37,389 nt of DNA from a virus. This document shows, piece by piece, positions 13,776 through 23,506 of this stretch; positions within the stretch are counted from its first letter, which is position 1; every line of letters begins with the position of its first letter. Location: the IMG/VR virus record IMGVR_UViG_3300026519_000030, positions 1 through 37,389 of that record, one strand, 5' to 3'. Both the position numbers and the translations under genes were made by a program. The notes under the pieces were generated by a model. That model worked only from the letters and a program-made list of their open reading frames with translations. It searched no databases and was not told the DNA's origin.

Positions 13776-16305
13776 GGTAGGAGTGGACTCAAGGCCCGCC
13801 GAGGCGGGAGCCGCGAGGGTAGAACGTGCTTTAGGTAATCTTGGTCGTAAAGCAAAGAAAACTGAAACTCAATTACAGCGGTTAACTCGTCAACTTGGGG
13901 GCATGCAATCGGTTTTTGCGGGTTTAGGGGTAGGCATAGTCGTTACGCAGTTCACTAAATTGCTCGATGCAGCTACTACAGTGGATAACAAACTTCGAGT
14001 GGTGACTAATACTACAGCAGAGTTAAACGCAGTTTATGACGAGCTTATTCGCGTGTCAAATCTCACGCGTACTTCGCTGGAGAACAATGCAGGTTTATTC
14101 CAACGGGTTGGTTTAGCCACTAAAAGCCTAGGTTTAACTTTCAAAGAACAAACCGATCTCATAGAAGGTTTCAATAAAGCCTTAGTTATTTCAGGCACAA
14201 ACGCTCAAGAAGCGCGCGCCGTTACAACTCAGTTCGCGCAAGCCATTGGCTCAGGGTTCAAAGGAGACGAATTGCGTTCTATTATTGAACAAGCGCCTAG
14301 GGTGGCAGAAGTTATTTCAGATAGCCTAGGATTGTCATCTGTCCAAGAACTTAAGAAATTCGCGTCAACGGGTCAGTTGGTTCCGCAGCTCGTGGTCGAT
14401 GCATTCAAAGAAGCTCAAGGGCAGCTTGCTTTCGAGTTCTCTAAAGTTAACATAACTATTGGACAGGGATTCCAAGTTATGAGTAACTCAGTATTAAGCT
14501 TGATAAGGGACTTCAATAATATGTCTAAAACTAGCATAATGTTAGGCGGTATGCTTAAAGTACTTGCTGATAACATAGACGTGGTTGCGGGCGCTGCTCT
14601 AGGTCTCGCTGTTATTATAGGGACGCAATTAGTTTCAGCTTTCGCACGTATGACTGTTGTGTTCCTAACAAACCCAATCGGCGTACTGATAACAGCTTTT
14701 GTGGCGGCGGGCGCTGCCGCCGCTCATTTTGGAGGAGAAATTTTCAAAGTAGGAGAGAGATCTGCCTCGGGTTTCCAGATTGCGAGGGCAGCTTTCCAGA
14801 CTTTCTTTGAAGTACTTCAACCTGTAATAAACCTTGCTGTTGCAGGTTTTGAAATGATGGCTAGGGGAATCCAGAGCTTTGTGTCTTCTTCCTCCGAGGA
14901 CTTGCCTAGCTTTAGCGATGTTGTAGTCACAGTGTTCAATTTCGTTCTTTCCACCGTTAAGTTTACAGCAGATGCAATCGTTATTGCGTTCGGGGATATG
15001 CCTTCAGCCCTCAAGCTTCTCTTCACTGAAGCCGCTAACGGGATAATAACTGTCTTTGAGAAAATACTTAATAGCACTACTGAGTTGGTGGCTAAATCCG
15101 CCTCTATTATAGCACTTTACGACGTTGACCTAGCTCAGAAAATTCAAGCGGGGATAAGAAAATCACTAGGGATACAACTAACCCGAATTGCACTTTCTAA
15201 CGAGGAAATAGACACGGCGGGGAAGTTAAAAGTTGCGTATGACAGCGCGTTCTCCACTGTCCAAGTTGAGAAATTCGGGAAAAGTTTCAGTACTAACCTT
15301 ACAAAAATTCAAACGCAAGAGAAACTTGGTTTACCCGACCCCACACAGCTTTCCAACGTGTTCTCGACAGGTAGTGGCGCTGATACGCGTTTGACCGACC
15401 CTGGTGAAAGCGGCGGGCTTAAGAAATTACAGCAAGAGAGAAAAAGCTTTGTAAAAGGACTGGAGGGGGATTTTGAGTCCTTACGCTCTGAGACGGGTCA
15501 AGCAAAACAGGTTGTTAATGAGTGGTACGACTCGCAAAAGCAACAAGTGGCAAGTTTAGGTCTTTCCTGGGAGGAATATGGCGGCAAGATTGAGGCTGTC
15601 TTCCAGGATAAACTCAAAGAAGCTTACTTGAAGGATCTAGAAGCTGCTGATGACTGGGCCTCAGGAGTAGAACGCGCTGCATTTAAGCTAGGAGAAAGTA
15701 TGGGAACCTCAGCAGACGCCGCAGCTAGCGCGTTTACGTCTGTTTTCGGAGGCATGGAAGACGCATTAACAGAATTTGTTTCGACAGGTCAACTCGACTT
15801 TAAGAAGTTTGCGGATTCTATCCTGAAGGATTTAACGCGTATAGCCGTCCAGCAAGCAATAATAAAGCCCCTTTCGCAATCGTTTACGGGAGGCGGAGGA
15901 GGCGGAGGAGGCGGTATGCTCGGCGGTTTATTTGGAGGAGGAGGCGGAGGAGGCGGTATGCTCGGCGGTTTATTTGGAGGTTTATTTAAAGAAGGTGGTT
16001 TGTCCACACAGCCCACGTCCGTAGGGTTGATGCCCAGCAATCTCAGCAACGTGCCGCGTTTTGCGTCCGGTGGGATGACAAGTGGAGGAGGCTTCCCCGC
16101 TATACTTCATCCTAATGAAGCAGTTATTCCGTTATCAGGTGGGCGTAAGGTACCTGTAGAGATGAATGGTCAAGGGCAAGGTGGAACCAACAATATAGTA
16201 TTTAACATTTCTACACCCGACGCCGATTCTTTCCGTAGATCTCAAGGTCAAATATTGGCTAAGACGCAAGCAACAATGGCTAGAGCATCAAAAAGGAATA
16301 ATTAA
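13756..16305 (+). CDS. Tail tape measure protein (849 aa)
   Basis: Sets tail length and is ejected at infection. The N-terminus VDSRPAEAGAARVERALGNLGRKAKKTETQLQRLTRQLGG (8-47) and the following VDNKLRVVTNTTAELNAVYDELIRVS region match the tape_meas_nterm family. Hydrophobic stretches lie at about residues 270-325 (VVAGAALGLAVIIGTQLV, NPIGVLITAFVAAGAAAAHFG). A lambda gpH-type C-terminal section has LTEFVSTGQLDFKKFADSILKDLTRIAVQQAIIKPL (about 671-706), followed by a Gly-rich linker with an internal duplication. At about 1.5 angstrom per residue, 849 residues suggest a tail of roughly 125 nm. Confidence 0.93.
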   Translation: MTEVKLRVGVDSRPAEAGAARVERALGNLGRKAKKTETQLQRLTRQLGGMQSVFAGLGVGIVVTQFTKLLDAATTVDNKLRVVTNTTAELNAVYDELIRVSNLTRTSLENNAGLFQRVGLATKSLGLTFKEQTDLIEGFNKALVISGTNAQEARAVTTQFAQAIGSGFKGDELRSIIEQAPRVAEVISDSLGLSSVQELKKFASTGQLVPQLVVDAFKEAQGQLAFEFSKVNITIGQGFQVMSNSVLSLIRDFNNMSKTSIMLGGMLKVLADNIDVVAGAALGLAVIIGTQLVSAFARMTVVFLTNPIGVLITAFVAAGAAAAHFGGEIFKVGERSASGFQIARAAFQTFFEVLQPVINLAVAGFEMMARGIQSFVSSSSEDLPSFSDVVVTVFNFVLSTVKFTADAIVIAFGDMPSALKLLFTEAANGIITVFEKILNSTTELVAKSASIIALYDVDLAQKIQAGIRKSLGIQLTRIALSNEEIDTAGKLKVAYDSAFSTVQVEKFGKSFSTNLTKIQTQEKLGLPDPTQLSNVFSTGSGADTRLTDPGESGGLKKLQQERKSFVKGLEGDFESLRSETGQAKQVVNEWYDSQKQQVASLGLSWEEYGGKIEAVFQDKLKEAYLKDLEAADDWASGVERAAFKLGESMGTSADAAASAFTSVFGGMEDALTEFVSTGQLDFKKFADSILKDLTRIAVQQAIIKPLSQSFTGGGGGGGGGMLGGLFGGGGGGGGMLGGLFGGLFKEGGLSTQPTSVGLMPSNLSNVPRFASGGMTSGGGFPAILHPNEAVIPLSGGRKVPVEMNGQGQGGTNNIVFNISTPDADSFRRSQGQILAKTQATMARASKRNN
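15898..15980 (+). repeat. 42-bp tandem duplication inside the tape measure gene
   Basis: Two 41-bp identical segments (15898-15938 and 15940-15980) at a 42-bp period encode two Gly-run plus MLGGLFGG units. The reading frame is kept. Such glycine linkers can gain or lose units by slippage without breaking the gene. Confidence 0.85.
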
Positions 16306-16306
16306 C

Positions 16307-16933
16307 ATGGCTTTTCATGACGTGCAATTCCCCGCAGCTATCTCTTACGGATCTTCAGGCGGCCCACAATTCAAGACAACCATCCTAGAATTGTCATCTG
16401 GTTACGAGAAGAGGAACGTGGACTGGTCACTAGTGCGCGCCGCCTACGATGTCTCCCACGGTATAAAAACAAAACCTGATATGGATGCAATACGTTCTTT
16501 CTTCTACGCCCGCCAAGGCAGGGCGTACGGTTTTCGTTTTAAAGATTGGGGTGATTTCGAACTTGCGCGGCAGAGCATAGGCGTGACAGATGGCGCTACG
16601 CTTGCGTATCAAATTTATAAACGTTACTCCTCAGGCGTAACTGACTTTGACAGGAACTTAACCAAGATAGTTTTAGCGAGCGTGACTTTGTGGGTTAATA
16701 GCACTGTTATCGCTGAAGGTAGTGGGGCTGGTGAATATGCTGTAGACTTAGCTACAGGTATCGTGACGTTGGGTTCAGCACTCGCAGCCACCACAGGTCA
16801 AGATGTCGAGATCACGTGCCAGTTTGATGTACCTGTGCGTTTTGACACTGACCACTTAAACTCTTCTCATGATTTTTATGAGGTTGAAAGCTGGGATGCT
16901 ATTCCGCTTGTAGAGGTTAGGGACACAACATGA
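16307..16933 (+). CDS. Distal tail protein, DUF2460/TIGR02217 family (208 aa)
   Basis: First of a run of tail-tip genes that parallels gene transfer agent genes g12-g15. FHDVQFPAAISYGSSGGPQFKTTILELSSGYEKRN at the N-terminus, AIRSFFYARQGRAYGFRFKDWGDFE (about 62-86) and VPVRFDTDHLNSSHDFYEVESWDAIPLVEVR at the C-terminus are the hallmarks of the family. It forms the distal ring capping the tail tube in GTA-type particles. Its ATG is one base after the tape-measure stop codon; it overlaps the next gene by 4 bp. Confidence 0.9.
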   Translation: MAFHDVQFPAAISYGSSGGPQFKTTILELSSGYEKRNVDWSLVRAAYDVSHGIKTKPDMDAIRSFFYARQGRAYGFRFKDWGDFELARQSIGVTDGATLAYQIYKRYSSGVTDFDRNLTKIVLASVTLWVNSTVIAEGSGAGEYAVDLATGIVTLGSALAATTGQDVEITCQFDVPVRFDTDHLNSSHDFYEVESWDAIPLVEVRDTT

Positions 16934-18849
16934 AATCTATAAGCGCTGGACTAGCTACTCATCTAGAGGGGACCTTAACTTCATTAGCGACTATTTGGCG
17001 CATAGCACGTATCGACGGAGAGTCTTTTTATTTCACAGATCATGACCAGGATTTATTATTTGAAGGGAATGTCTACAAGGCGCGCAGCGGCTACAACCGA
17101 ACCTCAATCAGCAATAATGTGGGACTGAGTGTGGATAACCTCGATGTGGAAGGCGTTTTTGACAGTGAGGATATTTCAGAAGTTGATCTGAGGGCGGGTC
17201 TTTTCGACTACGCTGAGATAAAGATAAGTCTAGTCAACTGGTCAGACCTGTCTCAGGGTGAGCTTAAACAGCGTCGCGGTAAACTGGGTGAAGTTATACT
17301 CACGCAGAATGGTATTTTCCGTGCCGAGCTTAGGGGACTTGCTCAGCAGCTCAGTCAGGCGATTGTAGAAGTTTACCAGGCGGAGTGTCGCGCAGATTTA
17401 GGCGGTACGCAATGCAGCGTCGTTATTCTCCCAAACGTACTCGGGCGCCTGCAACCCGTTTTGCTCGGCGAGTCTTACCGCGTGCCTACAGGTTTGACGT
17501 CGAACGTGACCTACACTAACCTAGTAGTCAACGGCGGTTTTGAACTGGACACAGTCGGCAGCAACAAAGACGCGCTTATTGGCTGGAAGATAGTAATGGG
17601 CCCAGTAAACATTGCAGATTTGGACGACAGCCTTAGTGCTTACGAAGGAGCTAACTATTTTCGAGGAGGATCGGGGCTTTCTTGCGAAATTCAACAGGAT
17701 ATACCGTTAGCTAACAGTTTCGGGATCGACCTAGCGCAAGTAGACTTAGGTAACGTAACAAGCGATTTTTCGTGCAGGAGAGCCAACAATGCCGTAGACG
17801 ATACAGGCCGCGTTGTTGTCCAGTTCCTTGATACTGACCTCAACCCGTTATCTACTATGTACGATTCCACGGCGGAAGAAATAACACCCGTTGATACTTG
17901 GGTCGCGAGATCGGCGTCCACAATTCCAGTTCCCGCAAATACGCGGTTTATTCGTATAAGGTTTATTGGCACACGCGTTACTGGTCCGCAGCTAAACACT
18001 TGCCTGGATGCTGTCGCCCTCACATTGACAGATGCGGGTTCCGAAAATACATTCCAGGATGTCTACGAGGACCGCGTGTATGAAGTAACGAGTGCAGGAA
18101 CTACTAATGCCTCACAACCCACTTACAATACCGCTATAGGTGCCGCAACTGCCGAGGCAAGTGCCCCTTCCTCGGGAACTGTTGAGCTAACAGGAGGAGC
18201 TGCGGGCTCTGTAGATAGCATAACGGTGGATTCAGTAGAAGTTATGAGCGCCGCCGTTCCTTTCGACACTGACTTAGAAACCACAGCTACTAACGTTGCC
18301 TCCAATATAACTGCTAACACCTCAGCGCCCAACTACACTGCCGCCGCAGCGGGTACTATTGTAACTATAACCGCGACTATAATGGGAGCAACGACTAACG
18401 GTTTCGCCGTAGTCAGTGCAGCGACTACTCTTTCCACCGCAGATACGAGTATGGCAAATGGCAGCGACGGCGCTACTTTAGTAGCCAGGGATTCTTTTAT
18501 GCGCAGTGCTGTAATAACGAATATAACAGATCAAAAGACATTTAACATAGCTGTAGACGACGCGAGAGCTGTAGACGACTGGTTCAATAACGGGGCCTTG
18601 ATCTTTGAGTCGGGACTCAATGAGGCCACCGTTAGCGAGATAAGGAGCTGGGATGCTGCCACAGGGGAAATAAAACTATTTTTACCTTTGCCTTTTACCA
18701 TGTATAATGGCACGAAAGTAAGGTTGTATCCAGGTTGCGATAAACGCGTAGCAACTTGCGTCAGTCGTTTTGATAACATTTTAAACTTTAGAGGGGAACC
18801 GTTCGTTCCGGGACAAGATGAGCTCACAAACTATCCAGACGCCCGTTAG
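16930..18849 (+). CDS. Tail hub protein, DUF2163/TIGR02218 family with large insertion (639 aa)
   Basis: GTA g13-like baseplate hub. Residues 1-185 have the expected start (LATHLEGTLTSLATIWRIARIDG, FTDHDQDLLFEG, VDNLDVEGVF, RRGKLGEVILTQNGIFRAELRGLAQQL) and the Cys-containing ECRADLGGTQCSV. The C-terminal 45 residues carry the family's closing block (PGCDKRVATCVSRFDN, FRGEPFVPGQDEL). Typical members are near 300 residues, so about 340 extra residues (roughly 190-535) are inserted here. The insert is beta-rich and Thr/Ala/Ser-rich, with a jelly-roll-like part (NGGFELDTVGS, TRFIRIRFIGTRV) that resembles carbohydrate-binding or adhesion modules. Overlaps the next gene by 32 bp. Confidence 0.88.
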   Translation: MKSISAGLATHLEGTLTSLATIWRIARIDGESFYFTDHDQDLLFEGNVYKARSGYNRTSISNNVGLSVDNLDVEGVFDSEDISEVDLRAGLFDYAEIKISLVNWSDLSQGELKQRRGKLGEVILTQNGIFRAELRGLAQQLSQAIVEVYQAECRADLGGTQCSVVILPNVLGRLQPVLLGESYRVPTGLTSNVTYTNLVVNGGFELDTVGSNKDALIGWKIVMGPVNIADLDDSLSAYEGANYFRGGSGLSCEIQQDIPLANSFGIDLAQVDLGNVTSDFSCRRANNAVDDTGRVVVQFLDTDLNPLSTMYDSTAEEITPVDTWVARSASTIPVPANTRFIRIRFIGTRVTGPQLNTCLDAVALTLTDAGSENTFQDVYEDRVYEVTSAGTTNASQPTYNTAIGAATAEASAPSSGTVELTGGAAGSVDSITVDSVEVMSAAVPFDTDLETTATNVASNITANTSAPNYTAAAAGTIVTITATIMGATTNGFAVVSAATTLSTADTSMANGSDGATLVARDSFMRSAVITNITDQKTFNIAVDDARAVDDWFNNGALIFESGLNEATVSEIRSWDAATGEIKLFLPLPFTMYNGTKVRLYPGCDKRVATCVSRFDNILNFRGEPFVPGQDELTNYPDAR

Positions 18850-19264
18850 GCAGCTTATACAGGAAAAGGCTCGAACCTACCTTGGGGTCAAATGGCGGCA
18901 CCAGGGGCGCAGTAAAGCTGTGGGCATTGATTGCGCGGGTCTAGTTGTTCTAGTGGGTTCTGATCTCAGAATACTTAATTACGATACGACCAGTTACCAG
19001 AGAAACGCGCATAACGATGCTTTTGTAAGCCATTTTGCAGACAACCTGATTAAGAAACGAATCGCAGACCGTGAACCAGGCGATGTACTCCTCTTCCGTG
19101 ACAAATTGTTTTCTTGTCACTCAGCAATCTTAACTACTAAGCACGGTGTAGAACACATAGTTCACGCCTACGCAACCCGCAAGAAAGTAGTAGAAGAACC
19201 TTTGCTGCAAGATTGGCTAGACAAAATGTCTTACTGTTTTGCGTATAAAGGAGCTGAAAACTAA
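18818..19264 (+). CDS. Tail-tip cell-wall peptidase, NlpC/P60 family, TIGR02219-like (148 aa)
   Basis: Cysteine peptidase likely used to cut peptidoglycan during DNA entry; equivalent to GTA g14. Catalytic Cys39 lies in GIDCAGLV, His101 in FSCHSAIL, and a third polar position is probably His116 in HIVHAY. The KARTYLGVKWRHQGRS start (17-32) and PGDVLLFR (88-94) are typical. The length matches the family. The ATG overlaps the hub gene by 32 bp, and the stop overlaps the next start (TAATG), whose ribosome-binding site AAAGGAG is within this gene. Confidence 0.9.
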   Translation: MSSQTIQTPVRQLIQEKARTYLGVKWRHQGRSKAVGIDCAGLVVLVGSDLRILNYDTTSYQRNAHNDAFVSHFADNLIKKRIADREPGDVLLFRDKLFSCHSAILTTKHGVEHIVHAYATRKKVVEEPLLQDWLDKMSYCFAYKGAEN

Positions 19265-22200
19265 TGGCAATCCTTGTTGCAGTCGCAGGAGCGGGACTAG
19301 GTAGCGCCATAGGTATAGGTTCAAGCGCGGGATGGATAATAGGTGGAATTGTTGGTGGATTGTTATTTCCTCCCGACCCAGTAGTCACAGAAGGGCCTCG
19401 CTTGGGGGATTTATCCGTTACGAGTTCCGCGTACGGTAGTCCTAGAACAATAGGCTTTGGCACTATCAGGCAATCAGGCAATATGATATGGACTACGGGT
19501 ATACGTGAACAGAAAAATACACGCAAAGTAGGCGGCGGTAAAGGCATGGGAGGTCCTAGCCAGGAGCAAATCTCGTACACTTACTTCGCAACTTTTGCCG
19601 TTGCGTTCGGTGAGGGCGAGGCGGATGACGTGCTTAGAATTTGGGCAGACGGCAAACTTATTTTTGACAAGCGAGGCACAGGCACGAACACGCGTAAAGC
19701 AGGTCTTAACTTTAGGTTTTACCCTGGGACTGAAACCCAGTTACCTGATTCTGCTATCTCTGCGGATAAAGGCGAATCTAACACCCCCGCTTTTCGAGGT
19801 ACGGTTTACGTCGTATTCGACGATATTGCACTGGCTGATTTTGGTAATCGCGTACCTAGTATAACAGCGGAAATCGCGTATAGTGCAACAGCTGCAAATC
19901 TTAGTTTAGAGGCAACCAATTTTGCAGGAGGAACAACATCTTATGCCTCAGATTCGCTAGCTGTAGATTGGGACAGGCAACTGGCTTACGTAGTCAGCGC
20001 ATCCGATAACTACTTACGTAGGATTAATCTTACCACTATGCTAGAAGATCGCCAAGTGCCCGGTGCCTCTACTTTCTTACAAGTATCGCCTGAAACCACT
20101 GTCTGGCGAAGCGGGCCGTTAGTTGTTATGCCTGATGGAGGATTAGTCACGACTGCGAACGAGAGTGGCGGAGGTAACTCAGAGCCTATTGTACGCATTG
20201 ACCCCAATACTTTAACTGAGACAAACCGTTTTGGTTTTGCGAGCAACTCTTCGAGTATGTTCCCAGACAAGTTTGGTTTCATCACTCAGTATGCAGCGGT
20301 GAGCGTATTTAGCCAAAAAGGGCAGCTCGACTTCTTGCTTTGTGGTCAAGTTGGTGGTCAAGTTGGGCTTCTAGCTTACCCCGATTTGAGCTACATATGG
20401 GACTCAGAGAATTTAGGACCGTTGCTTTCGGGTACCATTCGAGGTATGTGTTCGGGTTTATTCGGACAAGGTTTCGGGGAAGCTTATTTCATAAGCTCCG
20501 ATAGCCTCCCAATATCAGGACCCATAAATATCTATAAAATTAGTATTGATGCAGGCGCTGCTTACGATGCAGGCAGTGTTACAGCTGGCGGGATCTCGGT
20601 GTCACTTATTGCATCTTTTTCACCGGGGGATATTGTTTCAGGAGAAACAGCCTTACTCGACTTATCGGGACTAGTTTACGACGAGACGGACAACACTCTA
20701 ATGTTTGGAGCCCGTAAAAGTTCAGATTCCGCGTGGGTGTACAGGAAGTTTGATCCAGCTACAAGTACATTTGTTTGGCAAACATCTAATCTTGCAGGAG
20801 GCCCGAATATTGGGTTACGCTGGGACTTTGGGCGCATCCAAGATAACACATTAGGCTTCTTTTACGGGCAGGCTAACGGTGTGCTTATAAACACTCAAAC
20901 AGGCGCCTTACTGCGTAATGGAGAGCCCCCTGATTGGTCGCTTTTAAGTCACGGTAACACTGCTGGATTATACGACAGTAGAACAGAGAGCTGGGTAAAC
21001 GTAACAGCAGCAACAGAAACACCTGTTCTTGGAAGGTGGTTTTTTAGGCGTGGTTCAGGTGACGGGTCGACACTTGCAAATATAGTGCAGGTACTGAGCA
21101 ACAGAGCGGACTTAAACAACGTGGATCTTGACGTCACAGACCTGGCTTCCATAGACGTGCCGGGTTTTGTTGTGGGTAGGCAGACAACGGCTCGTGCGGC
21201 GATCGAGACTCTTTCCCAACTTTACTTTTTTGATGGCGTAGAGTCGGATTTCCTGCTTAAATTTACCCTCCGCGGAGGAGAATCTGTTCGCACTATCCCG
21301 CAACAGGATATGGCATTCATTGAGCAGGAAAAAGGTGAGTTTATAAAAGAGAATAGAACCCAAGAAGTCGAGCTGCCAGAGCGTTTTACAGTTACATATA
21401 TGGACAAAGACAAGGACTATACACAAAATGCTCACAACGCGAAAAGAGTACTCCAACCAGAGCCCTCAATGTACAGCAGGAATCAGATGGGTATCTCTGC
21501 TGCCGTAGCTATCTCTTCCGACACAGCAAAGCAGCAAGCAGAAAAAGCACTTTACAGCGCGTGGATAGAGCGGAACAGTTACGAGCTACGATTACCTTGG
21601 TCTCATCTTGTTCTTGACCCAGCAGACGTGGTTACTTTTACGCTGGATAACGGGGTAGAATTTAGAACTCGAATTGCTCAATTCGATGTGGGAGTAGGTT
21701 TCGCAATCGACGTTAACGCGTTGAGCGAGGAGGTCGCGCAATTCACGTCGTCGATAATAGCGGACTCAGGATCAGGAGTGCCTGAGCAAACAGTAAAATC
21801 AGAAGAAGTCATAAAGACCTTATTACTGGACGTACCATTACTTCGAGACGCAGACGAACCTACCGGCAGAACATACAGTCCGTTATATTTCTTCATGGGA
21901 GGTTACTCGGATGCTGGGTTTACACGAGGCTCTCTTTATAAAAGCAGTGACGAGGTAGTTTATGATAACGTTAGCTCACTTCTGTCTGGGATGTCTTGGG
22001 GCGCCACCTCGAACGCTATAGCAGACCCACCTTTCAACAATCCTTTTGCTACTGATACTGTAAATACCTTGACCGTTTTCATGAATACAGGCAGCTCAGA
22101 CCTGGAAAGTGTAACCTCATTGCAACTACTGAATGGCTCTAACGCCGCCGCGTTGTTTAAAACAAACGGTGAGATAGAGGTTATTCAATACCAAGATGTC

Positions 22201-22785
22201 ACACCTAACGCGGACGGGTCCTTTACGCTAAGTACCTTACTGCGTGGGCGCCGTGGGACGGATGCCATGACCAATAACCACACTGTAGGAGAGACATTCC
22301 TTTTACTCATACCGGCGGATGCAGATATTGTCCCTTTGGGTTTGAGCGAGCTTAACGTTATTAGGTATTATAGGGGAGCAGGAGCTGGTCAACTACTGGA
22401 GCAAGCTGAAAGACTAACTAACACCAGTAAGCACAGGCCTTTAATGCCATATGCACCTGTTCAAGTTGAAGCGGTTGTCAATGTTACTGATATTGATATA
22501 TCATGGACGCGTAGGACCCGCGTAGGAGGTGCTTTGCTCGACTTGCTAGACCGCGTACCGCTAGCAGAGGACAGTGAACGGTACGAGATAGACATATTAG
22601 ACGGGCCTGACGGAACAATACTGCGAACGATAACGAGTCTTACTGCGGTAAGTTACAAATACCTTAATACTGACATTCTAACTGACTTTGGCTCTATGCC
22701 TACCCAAATGTCATTACGCGTCTATCAGGTTAGTGCCCAAGTGGGGCGAGGATTTACAAGAGAGGTGACAGTAGATGTCCAATAA
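19264..22785 (+). CDS. Large tail-tip/host-specificity protein, GTA g15-like with predicted beta-propeller insert (1173 aa)
   Basis: Central fibre-like tip protein. The N-terminus is Gly/Ala-rich and hydrophobic (1-34) followed by PRLGDLSVTSSAYGSPRTIGFG (46-66) and IWADGKLIFDKRG, as in gpJ-like and GTA tip proteins; PAFRGTVYVVFDDIALADFGNRVPSITAEI closes the first domain at about 175-204. Residues about 215-595 contain recurrent blade-like motifs (VVMPDGGLVTT, IDPNTLTETNRFGF, FDPATSTFVWQT), which I read as a beta-propeller inserted in the chassis. Residues about 600-830 hold the conserved Phage-tail_3-like region (QQAEKALYSAWIERNSYELRLPW). The last part has fibronectin-like strands. Confidence 0.85.
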   Translation: MAILVAVAGAGLGSAIGIGSSAGWIIGGIVGGLLFPPDPVVTEGPRLGDLSVTSSAYGSPRTIGFGTIRQSGNMIWTTGIREQKNTRKVGGGKGMGGPSQEQISYTYFATFAVAFGEGEADDVLRIWADGKLIFDKRGTGTNTRKAGLNFRFYPGTETQLPDSAISADKGESNTPAFRGTVYVVFDDIALADFGNRVPSITAEIAYSATAANLSLEATNFAGGTTSYASDSLAVDWDRQLAYVVSASDNYLRRINLTTMLEDRQVPGASTFLQVSPETTVWRSGPLVVMPDGGLVTTANESGGGNSEPIVRIDPNTLTETNRFGFASNSSSMFPDKFGFITQYAAVSVFSQKGQLDFLLCGQVGGQVGLLAYPDLSYIWDSENLGPLLSGTIRGMCSGLFGQGFGEAYFISSDSLPISGPINIYKISIDAGAAYDAGSVTAGGISVSLIASFSPGDIVSGETALLDLSGLVYDETDNTLMFGARKSSDSAWVYRKFDPATSTFVWQTSNLAGGPNIGLRWDFGRIQDNTLGFFYGQANGVLINTQTGALLRNGEPPDWSLLSHGNTAGLYDSRTESWVNVTAATETPVLGRWFFRRGSGDGSTLANIVQVLSNRADLNNVDLDVTDLASIDVPGFVVGRQTTARAAIETLSQLYFFDGVESDFLLKFTLRGGESVRTIPQQDMAFIEQEKGEFIKENRTQEVELPERFTVTYMDKDKDYTQNAHNAKRVLQPEPSMYSRNQMGISAAVAISSDTAKQQAEKALYSAWIERNSYELRLPWSHLVLDPADVVTFTLDNGVEFRTRIAQFDVGVGFAIDVNALSEEVAQFTSSIIADSGSGVPEQTVKSEEVIKTLLLDVPLLRDADEPTGRTYSPLYFFMGGYSDAGFTRGSLYKSSDEVVYDNVSSLLSGMSWGATSNAIADPPFNNPFATDTVNTLTVFMNTGSSDLESVTSLQLLNGSNAAALFKTNGEIEVIQYQDVTPNADGSFTLSTLLRGRRGTDAMTNNHTVGETFLLLIPADADIVPLGLSELNVIRYYRGAGAGQLLEQAERLTNTSKHRPLMPYAPVQVEAVVNVTDIDISWTRRTRVGGALLDLLDRVPLAEDSERYEIDILDGPDGTILRTITSLTAVSYKYLNTDILTDFGSMPTQMSLRVYQVSAQVGRGFTREVTVDVQ

Positions 22786-23506
22786 TTTAGATTTAAGCCA
22801 AGTTGCAGGTAACCAGGACCAGAAAGAGGTTACCATAAACGATCAGGCAGGGGAATTAGACGCTGCTTTAACAGAACAGGTGACCATAAGTGTCACCTCA
22901 ACGAGCGCTGTTACACTCACAAATTCTCAGCTTAGGTCGTCGCTTTACTTCATAATAGACGAAGATGTTGCCGATCCAGCGAGCGGGGCTATAACGGTAA
23001 CAATACCCGCAATAAAAAGAGGTTTATTTATTGTTAGAAACGATTCCGCTTTCGAGGTCTCAGTTACAATAGCAAGCCAAATAAGCACTGTGCCTACAAT
23101 AGCGTCTGGTGGAACTTCCCTCTTGTCGTGCGACGGTGCAAACGTGGAGCAACCTGCTGGAAGCGGAGGAGGAGCTTACGACGTAGGTTCTGCTTTCGGA
23201 GGATCTCCTACTTCTGCGGAGATCATTTTCCAATTTATCTTCCCTCGTGCGGTCACCTTACCTATCGCGTTAGCAGAGTCGCGAGGTACAGCGGGTACAG
23301 CTTCAACAGGTACAGCTACTTTCGATGTAAAGAAGAACGGCGCAACCGTTGGCACCATGGTTTATACAGCATCCACAACAGCTACTTTTACTATGGCTAG
23401 CGCAACTTCTTTCGTAGCGGGTGATGTCATAGAGATTGCAGCTCCTGCCACTGTAGACGGTACATTGGCGGATCTTGTGTTTACACTTGTGGGAGCTAGA
23501 GGCTGA
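22775..23506 (+). CDS. Putative tail fibre/tip accessory protein (243 aa)
   Basis: Beta-rich, Thr/Ser/Ala-rich protein with few charged residues (ITVTIPAIKRGLFIVRND, FEVSVTIASQIST). A Gly-rich hinge AGSGGGAYDVGSAFGG at about residues 126-141 divides it into two domains; the second (SAEIIFQFIFPRAVTLP, TFDVKKNGATVGTMVYTAS) looks like a beta-sandwich often found on phage tail surfaces. Starts 11 bp inside the tip gene after AGAGAGGTGA and overlaps the next ATG by one base. No enzyme motif. Adhesion or receptor contact is inferred from position. Confidence 0.7.
   Translation: MSNNLDLSQVAGNQDQKEVTINDQAGELDAALTEQVTISVTSTSAVTLTNSQLRSSLYFIIDEDVADPASGAITVTIPAIKRGLFIVRNDSAFEVSVTIASQISTVPTIASGGTSLLSCDGANVEQPAGSGGGAYDVGSAFGGSPTSAEIIFQFIFPRAVTLPIALAESRGTAGTASTGTATFDVKKNGATVGTMVYTASTTATFTMASATSFVAGDVIEIAAPATVDGTLADLVFTLVGARG

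Noticed and set aside
15898-15980. Frameshift or assembly error in the Gly tract of the tape measure
   Set aside because: Both copies keep the frame, and the sequence after them continues the gene with a sensible C-terminus.
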